A program made the position numbers and the translations under genes. Positions 20,669-21,433 of a stretch of 21,433 nt of DNA are shown here, piece after piece (the first letter of the stretch is position 1; every line of letters starts with the position of its first letter). The notes beneath the pieces were generated by a model that ran no database searches, was not told the DNA's origin, and saw only the letters and a list, made by a program, of their open reading frames with translations. Origin of the DNA: a virus; IMG/VR virus record IMGVR_UViG_3300005265_000570, positions 1 to 21,433 of that record. One strand, written 5' to 3'.

Positions 20669-20986
20669 ATGATGATCACCTACAGTGAAATCCAAGAACG
20701 GTGTCTGCTAGTCTGTGACTTGTGTGAGTTCGTCGTTCATGCTTTCCAGCAGCCCCGCGTCAAGGTAGAGTTGACGTTTAAGCTCACTCCCATGCCCCCT
20801 ACTCTTTGCCAGGATGGCTGGCGGATTATCGTGACTATTCCGAAGCGGATGAACGCGCAGCAGGTCGCTGAGACTGCGGAACGGGTAGCATCCGAATCCG
20901 GCCTGCGATGGAAGCAGACCAGCAGGACAGTAACGTTCTTTCCGGCCCGCTCGACAAAGACCTTGAAGGAAGTGCTTTTCCCGTGA
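20669..20986 (+). CDS. Small hypothetical protein
   Basis: 105 residues, ATG at 20669 with AAGGAGATTCT, nearly the same ribosome site as that of the parM-like gene. It has a Cys-rich start (ERCLLVCDLCEFVVHAFQ), strands VKVELTFKLTPMPPTLCQDGWRIIVTIP, a helix NAQQVAETAERVASESG, and a last strand TVTFFP. Three cysteines early on could bind a metal but no complete motif is clear. No repeat copy precedes it, so it is likely read through from the AAA gene. Terminator at 21003 follows. Confidence 0.65.
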   Translation: MMITYSEIQERCLLVCDLCEFVVHAFQQPRVKVELTFKLTPMPPTLCQDGWRIIVTIPKRMNAQQVAETAERVASESGLRWKQTSRTVTFFPARSTKTLKEVLFP

Positions 20987-21002
20987 ATTGACCGCCAAGC
21001 GG

Positions 21003-21039
21003 GGCCGCCCGACTGAACTTAATCGGGCGGCCTCTTTTT
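21003..21039 (+). terminator. Rho-independent terminator
   Basis: GGCCGCCCGA (21003-21012) pairs with TCGGGCGGCC (21023-21032) around a 10-base loop, then TCTTTTT. It lies ahead of repeat copy E. Confidence 0.92.
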
Positions 21040-21076
21040 GCTTTTCTTCTATGGAGTTATCCTCTTAATTTTAGTG

Positions 21077-21109
21077 TTTAGCGAGGGGCCTCGAATTTGC
21101 TTAAGTAGT
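21077..21109 (+). promoter_or_regulatory. 33-bp repeated element, copy E
   Basis: TTTAG at 21077-21081, eleven variable bases, GAATTTGCTTAAGTAGT at 21093-21109; start codon 48 bases downstream at 21158. TATGGAGTTATCCT at 21050-21063 precedes it, matching the sequence before copy D in 13 of 14 bases. Confidence 0.8.
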
Positions 21110-21157
21110 AGACCGAAATGCTATCTATCTACTCTTTACTCTCAAGGAGGTGTATCA

Positions 21158-21433
21158 ATGGCAACTCGTAAGACGCTCGACGTCGTCGAACAGGTCGTCC
21201 TCGTAGACGACGAGGGAATCCCCCTGACCGACGAACAACGGGGGGTGCTGGCTGCTCGTGACCGCCTGGCCGCCAGCATGGGCGAAGAGGCGGAAGCCAT
21301 CGCGGTGGCCAATTCTGATGTCGCGGCCAAGTTGATGCAGGCCGGCGTGGTGATCAATCTCCACATCGGATGCTGGACGGGCAAGCGAAAACTCCAACCC
21401 GAGGACCTGGGCCTGGATGACTACGGCGACGCA
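21158..21433 (+). CDS. Hypothetical protein, possibly DUF3150-like (partial, C-terminus off window)
   Basis: ATG at 21158 with AAGGAGGTGTATCA upstream; 92 codons visible and open at the window edge. The first half is acidic and helical (TLDVVEQVVLVDDEGIPLTDEQRGVLAARDRLAASMGEEAEAI in outline). The second half, LMQAGVVINLHIGCWTGKRKLQPEDLGLDDYGDA in outline, has a strand followed by W-T-G-K-R-K-L-x-x-E-D-L-G, a pattern I associate with DUF3150-type proteins that lie beside AAA/MoxR ATPases and von Willebrand domain proteins in phage and bacterial genomes. If so, a chaperone-like ATPase set would continue to the right. The resemblance is weak evidence. Confidence 0.6.
   Translation, partial: MATRKTLDVVEQVVLVDDEGIPLTDEQRGVLAARDRLAASMGEEAEAIAVANSDVAAKLMQAGVVINLHIGCWTGKRKLQPEDLGLDDYGDA

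Noticed and set aside
6104-21109. Insertion sequence ends or attachment sites as the explanation for the repeated 33-bp element
   Set aside because: Copies are all in the same direction, flank no transposase or integrase, show no target duplications, and sit at a fixed distance from start codons, which fits regulation better.

Overview
This window looks like part of a tailed bacteriophage genome, possibly a prophage or phage-plasmid, from a bacterial host. Genes are dense, start with strong GGAGG-type ribosome sites, and often overlap or abut. Two sigma70-type promoters match the consensus closely, so a bacterial host is clear. I cannot name the host from sequence alone.

Left block (1-9777, mostly minus strand): a late-gene module. 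Reading in the direction of transcription from a consensus promoter at 9846-9874, it carries a holin-like membrane protein, a SleB-type cell wall hydrolase, a ParB-like protein and a Dam-family adenine methyltransferase. After a two-gene plus-strand island (6177-6984) come a hypothetical protein, a probable small terminase, the large terminase, a portal protein with a head-morphogenesis tail, a small protein and a ChaB-like/head-associated protein cut by the window edge.

Centre (9778-14250, plus strand): a divergent regulatory region with back-to-back sigma70 promoters, then a ParM-like actin and a ParR-like protein downstream of inverted repeats (a plausible parMRC plasmid-type partition locus). 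Next are small proteins, an FtsK/TraB-like DNA translocase and small membrane or soluble proteins. Partition plus translocase suggests extrachromosomal maintenance.

Non-coding hub (14251-14965): about 715 bases without a convincing protein gene. It holds a terminator, CATAGTAT repeats, a 21-bp perfect inverted repeat, 11-bp phased TTTACGCA repeats over an extended -10 promoter, and a highly structured candidate RNA ending in a tRNA-like T-arm inside a 14-bp helix. It is a candidate replication origin and/or novel non-coding RNA locus.

Right block (14966-21433, plus strand): small genes including a sigma-factor-like protein, an ERF/Rad52-like single-strand annealing protein, a trio resembling the DUF1257/DUF2997/Ycf46-AAA set, and hypotheticals.

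The most striking feature is a 33-bp element, TTTAG-N11-GAATTTGCTTAAGTAGT, found five times on the plus strand only. It always lies ahead of a gene or operon and four of the five copies directly follow a rho-independent terminator. It looks like a dedicated phage promoter or operator defining a regulon of replication/recombination-type genes; the sigma-like protein at 15372-15935 is a candidate reader.
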